Of a stretch of 35,115 nt of DNA, positions 1-6,502 are shown in pieces. The notes beneath the pieces were generated by a model. That model saw only the letters and a program-made list of their open reading frames with translations. It ran no database searches and was not told the DNA's origin. Both the position numbers and the translations under genes were made by a program. The stretch comes from a virus: the IMG/VR virus record IMGVR_UViG_3300042560_002509, positions 1 to 35,115 of that record; one strand, written 5' to 3'. Position 1 is the first letter of the stretch. Each line of letters starts with the position of its first letter.

Positions 1-51
1 ATCTCCAGCGATATTGATGCTTTCTGATAAGAATTGTTGAAAAGATTTCAT
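1..51 (-). CDS. 5' end of a gene running off the left edge, cyanophage MKSFQQFL-type protein (partial)
   Basis: The complement reads ATG at 51-49 and continues open to base 1, giving MKSFQQFLSESINIAGD. Its start lies one base beyond the TAA of the 581-aa gene (53-55), so the two are probably translated together. N-termini of the type MK(S/T)FQQFL.EA.NIAGD are, as I recall, common on small cyanophage structural or unknown proteins. That resemblance is from memory. With only 17 residues visible, no function can be assigned. In T4 the large terminase gene follows gene 16; this N-terminus does not look like gp17, so gp17, if present, lies further left. Confidence 0.6.
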   Translation of the reverse strand, partial: MKSFQQFLSESINIAGD

Positions 52-52
52 T

Positions 53-1798
53 TTAGTTACAGTTCCAACGACGGAGAGCTTTGTTGATTCTTGAATCTGG
101 ATCTCTTGCGGTCTTTGCTGAAGTTAATTTAGATTTCATCCCTGACATACGACTACAAAAGTTTTTACGACGCTTTGCTCTTTTACCCTTTGGTTTCTTT
201 TCGGTTACCGCAGTCTGAAGTTTTGAACCTGGATTTTCACGACGATATGCATTAACTGCTTTTTGACTTAACCCATCTGTTTTATCTTTGCGATTTACTG
301 ACTGCCAATCTTCGGCAAGTTCTTCTCTCCAGTTTGAATATAACTTTTTCTCTCCAAGAAGTCTACTACCAATACCTTTACTTCGTTTTAGTACTTCCGG
401 TTTAATAATATCAATAAATTCAACATAAGGATTTCCACTTGCGTCTTCAATTGAAACTGATTCTGGGACACAATTTGGAACCATTTTTTTGCCCTTCTTC
501 TTCATACCAACTTTTTTATATCCAGACCAACACGCTTCATCCATTGATCCTTGAACATTATGCTCACCACTATCTAGATAGTCAGCAGCGGCATCAATAT
601 AATCTGCTGCTTTTGTAATTTTTGATTGAACCCACGCTTCAATATTACCCTCACCTTTCAACTTACCGCGAAGTCTTTTTGCCGCAGAAATAATTGTGGA
701 GAGTTCAGATCTTGCCATTGAATATTCGTGATCTGGTTCCTTAGACTCATTGGCAGGATGTACCTGAGCAATACTAAACTTCATCTGATTTGATGATAAA
801 CTTGAGGGTATTGAGAACATATCCCAATACTTAGTACCATATCTACATTCTTCTCTAGTCTCATCCTTTTCACATTTGGGGCAGTAACGCATCATACTCA
901 TTTGTTCCGAGAGAGGGTCCTTTGATGATAGATTTATTGATTCTGATTTATTACCCCAATTAGCGGCACCAACCTTACGGCATTTTACTAATGCCCCGGA
1001 AGCATATGCACTTGGCCAAACATCGTATCTTGACTTTACTTTAGTATAGCAAGCATCTTTTTTACCACTACTCTTTCCCTTAATATCTTTTTCTTCGTTC
1101 ATTTTCTTTTCTGGTTTATCGGTAGAAACATATGTTGGTTTTGATGCTCCAGATTTTTCTGGTTGATTTGGGTCAGCAGCACTTTTTCTTCTTTGTGCTG
1201 ATATTCTTTCTGCTTTTGACATACTTGCTCTTTTTGAAGAAGAAACACATTTTGGAGTTCCTGTTTCACCCTCTTCACGAGCACAAGGTTCTCCTGAAAT
1301 TACTTCAACCCATCCAGGTTTTCCATCTTTTGATTTAGAACCCTTAAACCAGTGATGAAGATTACCTTCGTTTAATTTTTTAATCCAAGCATCTGGTGTT
1401 TTATTGTGCCTTTCAACAAAAGCATTATGTAATTCTTTTGCCGTCATATTATGTTTTTTCATTATACGACGCATCAATTTATCAATTGAATCATATGAAA
1501 TATCATTCAATTTTTTCAATTCATTTTCAAGTTCTTTAACTGCACCACTAAAATTTACATCTTTAAACTTTTTATGATGCTTTTTAGCATCTGCTTCCAG
1601 TTTCTTTAAACGAGTATAATAATCTGGAATTTCATCCAAATGCTGAAGAGCAATTTCAGTTGCCAATTTTTGATTTTTTGTATGCTCGTGTTCAATTGGA
1701 GCACCCATATCAAGTTGTTTCTGAATAAAGGAAGCTTCAAGACGATGCTTTTTAGCAATCTCTTCCAAAGTCTTATATGGTTTTAATTGCTCGTTCAT
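53..1798 (-). CDS. 581-aa modular cyanophage protein (DUF5661-like N-terminus plus Cys/Lys-rich modules), probable virion-associated protein
   Basis: The protein is lysine-rich and looks like a chain of short modules. Residues about 30-75 (EHEHT ... ALQHLDEIPDYYTRL) resemble the DUF5661 type. Residues 105-145 form a helical AKELHNAFVERH segment. Residues 146-190 (HHWFKGS, GKPGWVEV, PCARE, PKCV) and 245-285 (DACYTKVKSRYDVWPSAYAS, GAANWG) are two Cys-containing modules. CPKC (306-309) with C318 could form a zinc knuckle. Residues 358-414 are helical. DEACWSGYKKVGMKKK (420-435) is followed by PNCVPE. The C-terminus has a basic RRKNFCSRMSGMKSK motif and ends DSRINKALRRWNC. From memory, similar motifs occur separately in other cyanophage proteins. 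Position after gp16 and composition suggest a packaged, nucleic-acid-contacting virion protein, but that is inference. Family names are from memory. Confidence 0.8.
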   Translation of the reverse strand: MNEQLKPYKTLEEIAKKHRLEASFIQKQLDMGAPIEHEHTKNQKLATEIALQHLDEIPDYYTRLKKLEADAKKHHKKFKDVNFSGAVKELENELKKLNDISYDSIDKLMRRIMKKHNMTAKELHNAFVERHNKTPDAWIKKLNEGNLHHWFKGSKSKDGKPGWVEVISGEPCAREEGETGTPKCVSSSKRASMSKAERISAQRRKSAADPNQPEKSGASKPTYVSTDKPEKKMNEEKDIKGKSSGKKDACYTKVKSRYDVWPSAYASGALVKCRKVGAANWGNKSESINLSSKDPLSEQMSMMRYCPKCEKDETREECRYGTKYWDMFSIPSSLSSNQMKFSIAQVHPANESKEPDHEYSMARSELSTIISAAKRLRGKLKGEGNIEAWVQSKITKAADYIDAAADYLDSGEHNVQGSMDEACWSGYKKVGMKKKGKKMVPNCVPESVSIEDASGNPYVEFIDIIKPEVLKRSKGIGSRLLGEKKLYSNWREELAEDWQSVNRKDKTDGLSQKAVNAYRRENPGSKLQTAVTEKKPKGKRAKRRKNFCSRMSGMKSKLTSAKTARDPDSRINKALRRWNCN

Positions 1799-1811
1799 TT
1801 ATTACAACTTA

Positions 1812-2234
1812 TTAGTCTTTATTATTTAGAAAACCTTGCTTCAGTAATTTTGACAATTCGGAAGTGGACCCAACAAATACGGCATTATTTGTCACATTAT
1901 TTGAAACTTTAGTATTATCTTCTTGAACATCTTTGAGTTTTTTCTGCAAATCTATAAGTTTATCAGTCGTATCTGCAACACTCTTAATAAGTTGCCCTGC
2001 TACTTCATATGCTCTTGGACTTCCACCATCACCGGCAAGTTCCATAATTCCATTAATTGCTTCTTGACCTTTTTCAATTAATGAATATAAATTTGCTCGT
2101 GTATATTCATAATCTTTTTTTATATCATCCGTTTGTGCCGGAATAATATCAATTGATGTAGTCGATTTTTCCACTTCAACAATACTACTTTCAATATTCA
2201 ATGCCTTGTCCAAATCGTCATAATTATTTTTCAT
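1812..2234 (-). CDS. 16: gp16-like terminase small subunit
   Basis: This 140-aa protein sits directly after gp15, the T4 position of gene 16, and is close in size to T4 gp16 (164 aa). The small terminase forms a ring that regulates the large terminase and selects concatemeric DNA for packaging at the portal. Visible features are an acidic N-terminus, a central helical stretch (TRANLYSLIEKGQEAINGIM) of the helical-hairpin type, a predicted coiled coil (DTTDKLIDLQKKLKDVQ) and a C-terminal tail with SKLLKQGFLNN. The start ATG lies 6 nt after the gp15 stop, and 13 nt separate its stop from the next ATG. The assignment rests on synteny plus overall character, since small terminases diverge quickly. 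Confidence 0.85.
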   Translation of the reverse strand: MKNNYDDLDKALNIESSIVEVEKSTTSIDIIPAQTDDIKKDYEYTRANLYSLIEKGQEAINGIMELAGDGGSPRAYEVAGQLIKSVADTTDKLIDLQKKLKDVQEDNTKVSNNVTNNAVFVGSTSELSKLLKQGFLNNKD

Positions 2235-2240
2235 AATGAA

Positions 2241-3041
2241 TCAAATGTCACTTTGTTGAGTTGGACTATAAATCCTAGCATCACCATATGTCTCCCAAGT
2301 TTCATTAAATCCAAAATCGTCATCCGGACCTGCGTCAATTGGGTCTGGAACCAAGGTATATCTCATTTCTCTCTTAGCAGTTGCAGTGTCAGCACTAGTG
2401 TACATATCAACCTGTACTTTTTTGATAAGACCATCTGTACTATCGGAAATTGGTCCGAACAGATAAGTTTTGGCAGTAAAATTTAAAGTATATATTAAAG
2501 TTCTTCTAGTCGAATAGTCTCCTTCATAGTCATCGGTAAAAGATACACTATCCAAAACCACGGGAATGTCTCTTTTTTCTCCGATAGAATCTACCAAATC
2601 TACTGTCAAATTAAATGATGGTTGAAAACTTGGAAGAATCTGCTCAACTATTTGTAGAGCATCATCCTGCAACTTGGTCATAATATTTAACTGAAATCCA
2701 ATATTATATGGAACTGGCATATAAACTTTTTTAATAGTATTTCCATTGCCACAAGTTTTAAATGTTTGAGTTACATTTGCCTTTCTTGTAGGATCATACT
2801 GAATAGAAGTCATTTCAAACGATATTCTGGGTAGAGTAATCTGAATTGCCTTATTCAATTCGGATTGCTGCTCAATCCTGGCAAGAAACTTTTGCATAGG
2901 TCCATATCCAAGAGGAACCTTCATCTGACTGATTCCTACATCAGATGAATTTTTATGCTCTATGTAAATGTCATTAAAAAGAGTTCCAAATGCAGTAACA
3001 GTCTTTCTAATAATTTGATGGTAAAAATAGGTTCCTAACGT
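2241..3041 (-). CDS. 15: gp15-like tail sheath terminator, apparently with a non-ATG (ACG) start
   Basis: This is the proximal tail sheath stabilizer and connector protein, which caps the tail and joins it to the neck. The core motif IVEQILPSFQPSFN matches T4 gp15 (IVEQILPYFQPHFN), followed by a conserved KRDIPVVLDS and a STRRTLIYTLNF block. The first ATG (2924) would omit about 39 residues that clearly belong to the fold: the frame stays open upstream and reads (T)LGTYFYHQIIRKTVTAFGTL, matching the T4 N-terminus MFGYFYN. At the position of the initiator Met the codon is ACG (3041-3039), and a TGA closes the frame at 3062-3060. From ACG the protein is 266 aa, against 272 in T4. ATA at 3059 is another possible start. 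A late promoter lies about 40 nt upstream. The identity is firm; the start is uncertain. Confidence 0.88.
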   Translation of the reverse strand, partial: TLGTYFYHQIIRKTVTAFGTLFNDIYIEHKNSSDVGISQMKVPLGYGPMQKFLARIEQQSELNKAIQITLPRISFEMTSIQYDPTRKANVTQTFKTCGNGNTIKKVYMPVPYNIGFQLNIMTKLQDDALQIVEQILPSFQPSFNLTVDLVDSIGEKRDIPVVLDSVSFTDDYEGDYSTRRTLIYTLNFTAKTYLFGPISDSTDGLIKKVQVDMYTSADTATAKREMRYTLVPDPIDAGPDDDFGFNETWETYGDARIYSPTQQSDI

Positions 3042-3079
3042 TTTTCTATACCCGTTTATTCAATCATTACCGTATTATG

Positions 3080-3087
3080 TATTTATA
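3080..3087 (-). promoter_or_regulatory. T4-type late promoter for gp15
   Basis: The complement reads TATAAATA, an exact T4-type late promoter box. It lies just past the gp14 stop codon (3091) and about 40 nt ahead of the inferred gp15 start. Late promoters of this kind are recognised by the phage sigma factor gp55 with gp33 and the sliding clamp. It would give gp15, gp16 and downstream genes their own transcript start. Confidence 0.75.
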
Positions 3088-3090
3088 GTA

Positions 3091-4482
3091 TCAATAAGAA
3101 CCAAATGGGTTGGATTCGGAAAAATCTAAAATAGATTCTGCTTCAGTCTGAATCTGTAAATTATCACCATACTTATCATATGGATTCCAATTACTATAAG
3201 TATTTACCGAATATTGAGCATTAGAAATTGATCCGGTAATTGTTTCTCCTGGGAAAAATCCATTAGGTGTTACGTTATTGACAAAAGAAACCTTAAGAAT
3301 TTTAGTGTCAAAATCCCAATATTTGACTCTTGCAGTTGTTCCTGACCTAGACCCGGTTACAATCTCATTAAACAAATAAGTTCCAATTCCAGTTAGAATT
3401 GGCGGTCCATCAATAACAACTTGAGGGGCAATGGTGTATCCTACTCCAGGATTTGTAAGACTTATTGAAGATACAGTCTGGGAAGTTCCTACTACTGATG
3501 ATATTGCAGTTGCTGTTACTCCAGAACCAATACTTCCTATAATATTTACATGTGGTGCCGTTGAATACCCAACACCATTATCAGTAAGATTTATAAAAAT
3601 GACGCCAGACTGTGAGGTTTCAATTCCACATGTGGCGGCAGCACCAGTTCCATTACCAATAATTGAAATATTTGGGGCAACAGTATATCCAGTACCAGCA
3701 TTCGTCAATACTATTTGTTTTATAGCATAAAATCCGGATTTAAATTCTGTAATTGCTTTTGCTGATGCATTTGTTCCACCAAGAGGTGCGGAAGATATGC
3801 CTATAGTTGGGGGGGAAGTATATCCATATCCATCATTATTCAAGGTTATTTGTCTAATATAACCAGTCCCAATTGTTGATAATGCTGTTGCAGTTCTTCC
3901 AATCCCAATTAAACTTAGTGTTGTTATATATCCTTCTTCCTGAATTTGAGTATCAATTTCCTCAATAGTTGTATCAATAACTTCATCCTCGTACTCAAAC
4001 AATTCACATTTTAATTCATAGACATATAATTTGCCTAGTTGATAAAATGGTTGTTCGTGCTCTACAAACTTAACTTCAAATAATCTTTGACCTAGTGGAA
4101 AATATACTAAATCTCCTTCTCTAGGTCTTGATGCTAAAACAATTTCTTCATCACTTTCTGTTTCTAAAAAGGGAGAAATGAAATCCTCAAATCTTTCTTT
4201 GGAAATGATTAAACTCAAATCATCTTTCAGGGACATTCCAAATTTAGTAAGAATATCTCCCTGCCCACTATATCCATCATAATTGTTTACATATGCTTCT
4301 AGAGCAAAATTATCATCGAATTTTGACGATGAAATTTCTCTTAAAATAGTTTCCCTTCTTACAAATTTTCTGGGAATATAAATTACTTCTATGCCATAAA
4401 TCCTCAACTGTTCGTTGATTAACTCTTGAACGAGTCTTTGTTCATTTGGTGAACCTTGAAGAAAGAAAGGATTTAGTGCCAT
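3091..4482 (-). CDS. 14: gp14-like neck protein with inserted GxGY repeats
   Basis: This neck protein joins the portal and gp13 ring to the tail. Residues 1-165 follow T4 gp14: LINEQLRIYGIEVIYIPRKF, then SKFDDNFALEAYVNNYDGYSG, then REGDLVYFPL and PFYQLG. T4 gp14 is 256 aa; this protein has 463. The extra length is mainly a segment at about 205-360 with four repeats of an I-x-L-x-(N/D)-x-G-x-GY-(T/S)-x-x-P-x-V/I pattern. GYGYTSPP is at 218, GTGYTVAP at 263, GVGYSTAP at 303 and GVGYTIAP at 346, a period of about 40-45 residues. The C-terminal part ends SNPFGSY, like other gp14 proteins (T4 SSPFDND). The stop of gp13 (4485-4487) is two bases before this ATG. The repeats probably form a beta-rich decoration on the neck (inference). 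Confidence 0.92.
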   Translation of the reverse strand: MALNPFFLQGSPNEQRLVQELINEQLRIYGIEVIYIPRKFVRRETILREISSSKFDDNFALEAYVNNYDGYSGQGDILTKFGMSLKDDLSLIISKERFEDFISPFLETESDEEIVLASRPREGDLVYFPLGQRLFEVKFVEHEQPFYQLGKLYVYELKCELFEYEDEVIDTTIEEIDTQIQEEGYITTLSLIGIGRTATALSTIGTGYIRQITLNNDGYGYTSPPTIGISSAPLGGTNASAKAITEFKSGFYAIKQIVLTNAGTGYTVAPNISIIGNGTGAAATCGIETSQSGVIFINLTDNGVGYSTAPHVNIIGSIGSGVTATAISSVVGTSQTVSSISLTNPGVGYTIAPQVVIDGPPILTGIGTYLFNEIVTGSRSGTTARVKYWDFDTKILKVSFVNNVTPNGFFPGETITGSISNAQYSVNTYSNWNPYDKYGDNLQIQTEAESILDFSESNPFGSY

Positions 4483-4484
4483 TA

Positions 4485-5327
4485 TTATCCAATAAAGTCG
4501 TAAGGTGGTAATTCATAATCAAGAGCCATTCTTTGTTTTATATCCGCCAATTCTCTCTCTGCATCTTCATATAATTCCCTACCATTCAATTCAATTCCTC
4601 CAGGCAACTTGACTCCTCTAAATTTAATTAAATTTTGACCCCACTGCCTCTTCATAGTGGCGGTTAAATATTTTTTTAAGAAACTATCGTTATAAACATT
4701 AGTAAAGGTGTTTGGATCTAAAATTCTATAGCAATCAATTACTAAAAAATTACCTACTTGCTGCGCTCTCCAATCAATATCCAAATACATTCTATTTTGT
4801 CTTTTATTAAATCTAATTTGCTTATCCGTAGTTAATAGAAAATCAATATCTTCAAGATAAGTTTTAACCATAGAATATTGTAATAAATCAACAGAGTTAA
4901 AATAATATAAATCATTCAAAAATAACTGATATTTAATGCTGAACATTCCACCGGAAATAGAACTGGTGTCAAACTTAAATACTTTTTCTATTCCAATTAC
5001 GGAATCTGGTACTTGAATGAAATTTGATGTTTCGTAAAAATTAGAGGTTATAGTTCCTAATCCACTTACATTTGTCGATGTTCCCGTGGTTGTAACTACT
5101 CCAACACCACCTGTTACCGCAGAACCCCTATTAATATCTTCTTGTGTCAATTGATATTTTAAATACATTCTTTCTACGCCATCAAAGTGCCTCTCCTGGA
5201 AGTACTGTAGGGCATCATCGACTAAATCATCTATTTGGTCATCGGCAAGGTTAATCTCCAATACAGGAGCACCTAGGCGTCTTAGACAATAATCTATGAG
5301 TCCTTGTCTGCTTGTTGGTTTAGACAC
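4485..5327 (-). CDS. 13: gp13-like neck protein
   Basis: The protein is a head-completion (neck) protein that sits under the portal and stabilises the packaged head. The N-terminus SRQGLIDYCLRRLGAPVLEINLADDQIDDLVDDALQYF parallels T4 gp13 ([24 protein letters not shown]). The C-terminus with KLPGGIELNGRELYEDAERE parallels [20 protein letters not shown]. Length is 280 aa against 309 in T4. The start is GTG (5327-5325), sharing one base with the TAG of the preceding gene, an arrangement that suggests translational coupling. It is followed by gp14, gp15 and gp16 in T4 order. Confidence 0.92.
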   Translation of the reverse strand: MSKPTSRQGLIDYCLRRLGAPVLEINLADDQIDDLVDDALQYFQERHFDGVERMYLKYQLTQEDINRGSAVTGGVGVVTTTGTSTNVSGLGTITSNFYETSNFIQVPDSVIGIEKVFKFDTSSISGGMFSIKYQLFLNDLYYFNSVDLLQYSMVKTYLEDIDFLLTTDKQIRFNKRQNRMYLDIDWRAQQVGNFLVIDCYRILDPNTFTNVYNDSFLKKYLTATMKRQWGQNLIKFRGVKLPGGIELNGRELYEDAERELADIKQRMALDYELPPYDFIG

Positions 5328-5788
5328 TAATAGGTTCCTCCATCTATAACTCCAGACCAGGTTGGAACACCCGAATCGTCGGTTGTAAGTATATAGTTAG
5401 TTTTCGATATTGCCGCCGCAGTTGTGCCCGTAGAAACTAATTGGTCATTCGGATCAAAATATGCAACACCATAAGGTTGCCCTGGCGGATAATAAAATGA
5501 CTGTCCTACGGTAAGAATTCCGATAATATTTGCATTACGAGCAGTAAATTCATCAAATACTAAATCATCACTGACATAAAGATCGCCATCAATATACACA
5601 TTATTTTTGAAGGTTGCAATACCTACAAATGTAGATACTCCACTAACATTAAGAGATGTAACTGATGCTATTCCACCAATTACATTTGTTGCGATATCGG
5701 CAAAATTCGCAAAATTTGATCCACCACTAATAGATGAAATTACCTTGACTGAATTTTGTTGCCCGACTCTAACTTTAATATCAGACAT
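5327..5788 (-). CDS. 153-aa probable virion structural protein (fibre-like repeats)
   Basis: The protein opens MSDIKVRVGQQNSVKV, a start I recall from cyanophage structural proteins. It then carries short beta-type repeats of the kind seen in cyanophage fibres: SLNVSGVSTFVGIATFKNN, VYIDGDLYVSDDLVFDEF and NANIIGILTVGQSF. Runs of alternating hydrophobic residues with G/S/T turns suggest a trimeric beta-prism or fibre segment. The ATG overlaps the previous stop codon (TAATG) and its own stop overlaps the GTG of gp13 (TAGTG), so it belongs to the late structural operon. It occupies roughly the place where T4 has its fibre and whisker genes (12, wac). The specific role is unknown. Confidence 0.75.
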   Translation of the reverse strand: MSDIKVRVGQQNSVKVISSISGGSNFANFADIATNVIGGIASVTSLNVSGVSTFVGIATFKNNVYIDGDLYVSDDLVFDEFTARNANIIGILTVGQSFYYPPGQPYGVAYFDPNDQLVSTGTTAAAISKTNYILTTDDSGVPTWSGVIDGGTY

Positions 5789-6129
5789 TAACGAGTAACT
5801 CCTTCTCTTACAAGAACCATCCCTTCAATTACTCTTGTTTTAACAGAATTTATAGTAATAACTACATCATATACATATCTGCCAGGTTTTAAATCTACTG
5901 TTTGACTAGAAGTTAAGGAGATAACAATTTTTCCCAATGTTCTTGGTGATGAAATACTGGAAGCGAATGTGGTAAATGTTGAACTGCCAGAATACTTTCT
6001 CATCTGTGCAGATACCGTATATCCAGTTAAATCTAATGCAGAATCATTGTCATTAGACTCTAATGTAAAAGTTTGGGAAAAATCAGAACCAGAATTGATG
6101 ACTAAATTACTAACGTATACTGCTGCCAT
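5788..6129 (-). CDS. 113-aa probable virion protein, beta-sandwich type
   Basis: The sequence has an N-terminal segment with alternating polar and hydrophobic residues (YVSNLVINSGSDFSQTFTL), the phrase LDLTGYTVSAQMRK, and a C-terminal PGRYVYDVVITINSVKTRVIEGMVLV. This pattern fits a small immunoglobulin-like or BppU-N-terminal-like beta sandwich found in phage tail accessories. That fold call is inference from pattern. A late promoter lies about 24 nt upstream, and the stop overlaps the next ATG (TAATG). It is therefore the first gene of a late sub-operon with the 153-aa protein, gp13 and gp14. Confidence 0.75.
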   Translation of the reverse strand: MAAVYVSNLVINSGSDFSQTFTLESNDNDSALDLTGYTVSAQMRKYSGSSTFTTFASSISSPRTLGKIVISLTSSQTVDLKPGRYVYDVVITINSVKTRVIEGMVLVREGVTR

Positions 6130-6144
6130 CTATCTTTTTTATCT

Positions 6145-6315
6145 CTACATCTTATTTATAGTTGCCAAAACTTCTTGTTGCCTTAAATATAATTTGCAAT
6201 AAAGTTTCGAAAAATTTTTTAATTCATCAAAACTCAGTTCATCAATAAATCTGGAATGTTTTTCGTATTCGAATAATTTACTTACACTTTCTAATTTAAT
6301 TTCATTTGGATCCAT
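6145..6315 (-). CDS. 56-aa small cyanophage protein
   Basis: The reading frame from ATG at 6315 gives MDPNEIKLESVSKLFEYEKH and continues through SRFIDELSFDELKNFSKLYC to end KLYLRQQEVLATINKM, then TAG. It is almost entirely helical, with regular hydrophobic spacing. It overlaps the end of the 66-aa gene by about 14 bases in another frame. I recall similar short MDPNE-type proteins next to the same genes in cyanophages, which supports it as real. Its stop region contains the next late promoter. Function is unknown; a small tail or baseplate accessory is possible from its position only. Confidence 0.7.
   Translation of the reverse strand: MDPNEIKLESVSKLFEYEKHSRFIDELSFDELKNFSKLYCKLYLRQQEVLATINKM
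6153..6160 (-). promoter_or_regulatory. T4-type late promoter for the 113-aa gene and the neck genes
   Basis: The complement reads TATAAATA, a perfect late box, embedded in the last codons of the 56-aa gene and about 24 nt before the ATG at 6129. Initiation about 6 nt downstream would give a leader of under 20 nt, without a clear Shine-Dalgarno site. Confidence 0.75.
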
Positions 6316-6502
6316 TTAACAACTCTCTCAATAAAGATTTAATTTCATCAATATCTTGCTTAATCATATCCAATTCCTTTTTTTGAGATTCTCTATTATT
6401 AATTATATTGAGATATTGATTATATGCCAGAGAATCGCAATTAATGATAGCACCACTATTTTCATCTCTATAAAGATTCGTGTGTCCCTTTACTCTAATC
6501 AT
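6302..6502 (-). CDS. 66-aa small protein with C-terminal coiled coil
   Basis: The protein begins MIRVKGHTNLYRDENSGAII and ends in a charged helix (KKELDMIKQDIDEIKSLLRE) with heptad spacing, so a coiled coil is likely. The ATG overlaps the TGA of the 2456-aa gene (ATGA), which points to translational coupling. I recall the VKGHTNLYRD start from small cyanophage proteins in the structural region, but know of no assigned role. The coiled coil suggests an assembly chaperone or an oligomeric virion component (inference). Confidence 0.75.
   Translation of the reverse strand: MIRVKGHTNLYRDENSGAIINCDSLAYNQYLNIINNRESQKKELDMIKQDIDEIKSLLRELLNGSK

Noticed and set aside
3431-3730. Plus-strand 99-aa frame inside gp14
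   Set aside because: It is the antisense of the GxGY repeat segment; the repeat codons leave it open by composition, and no start signal exists.
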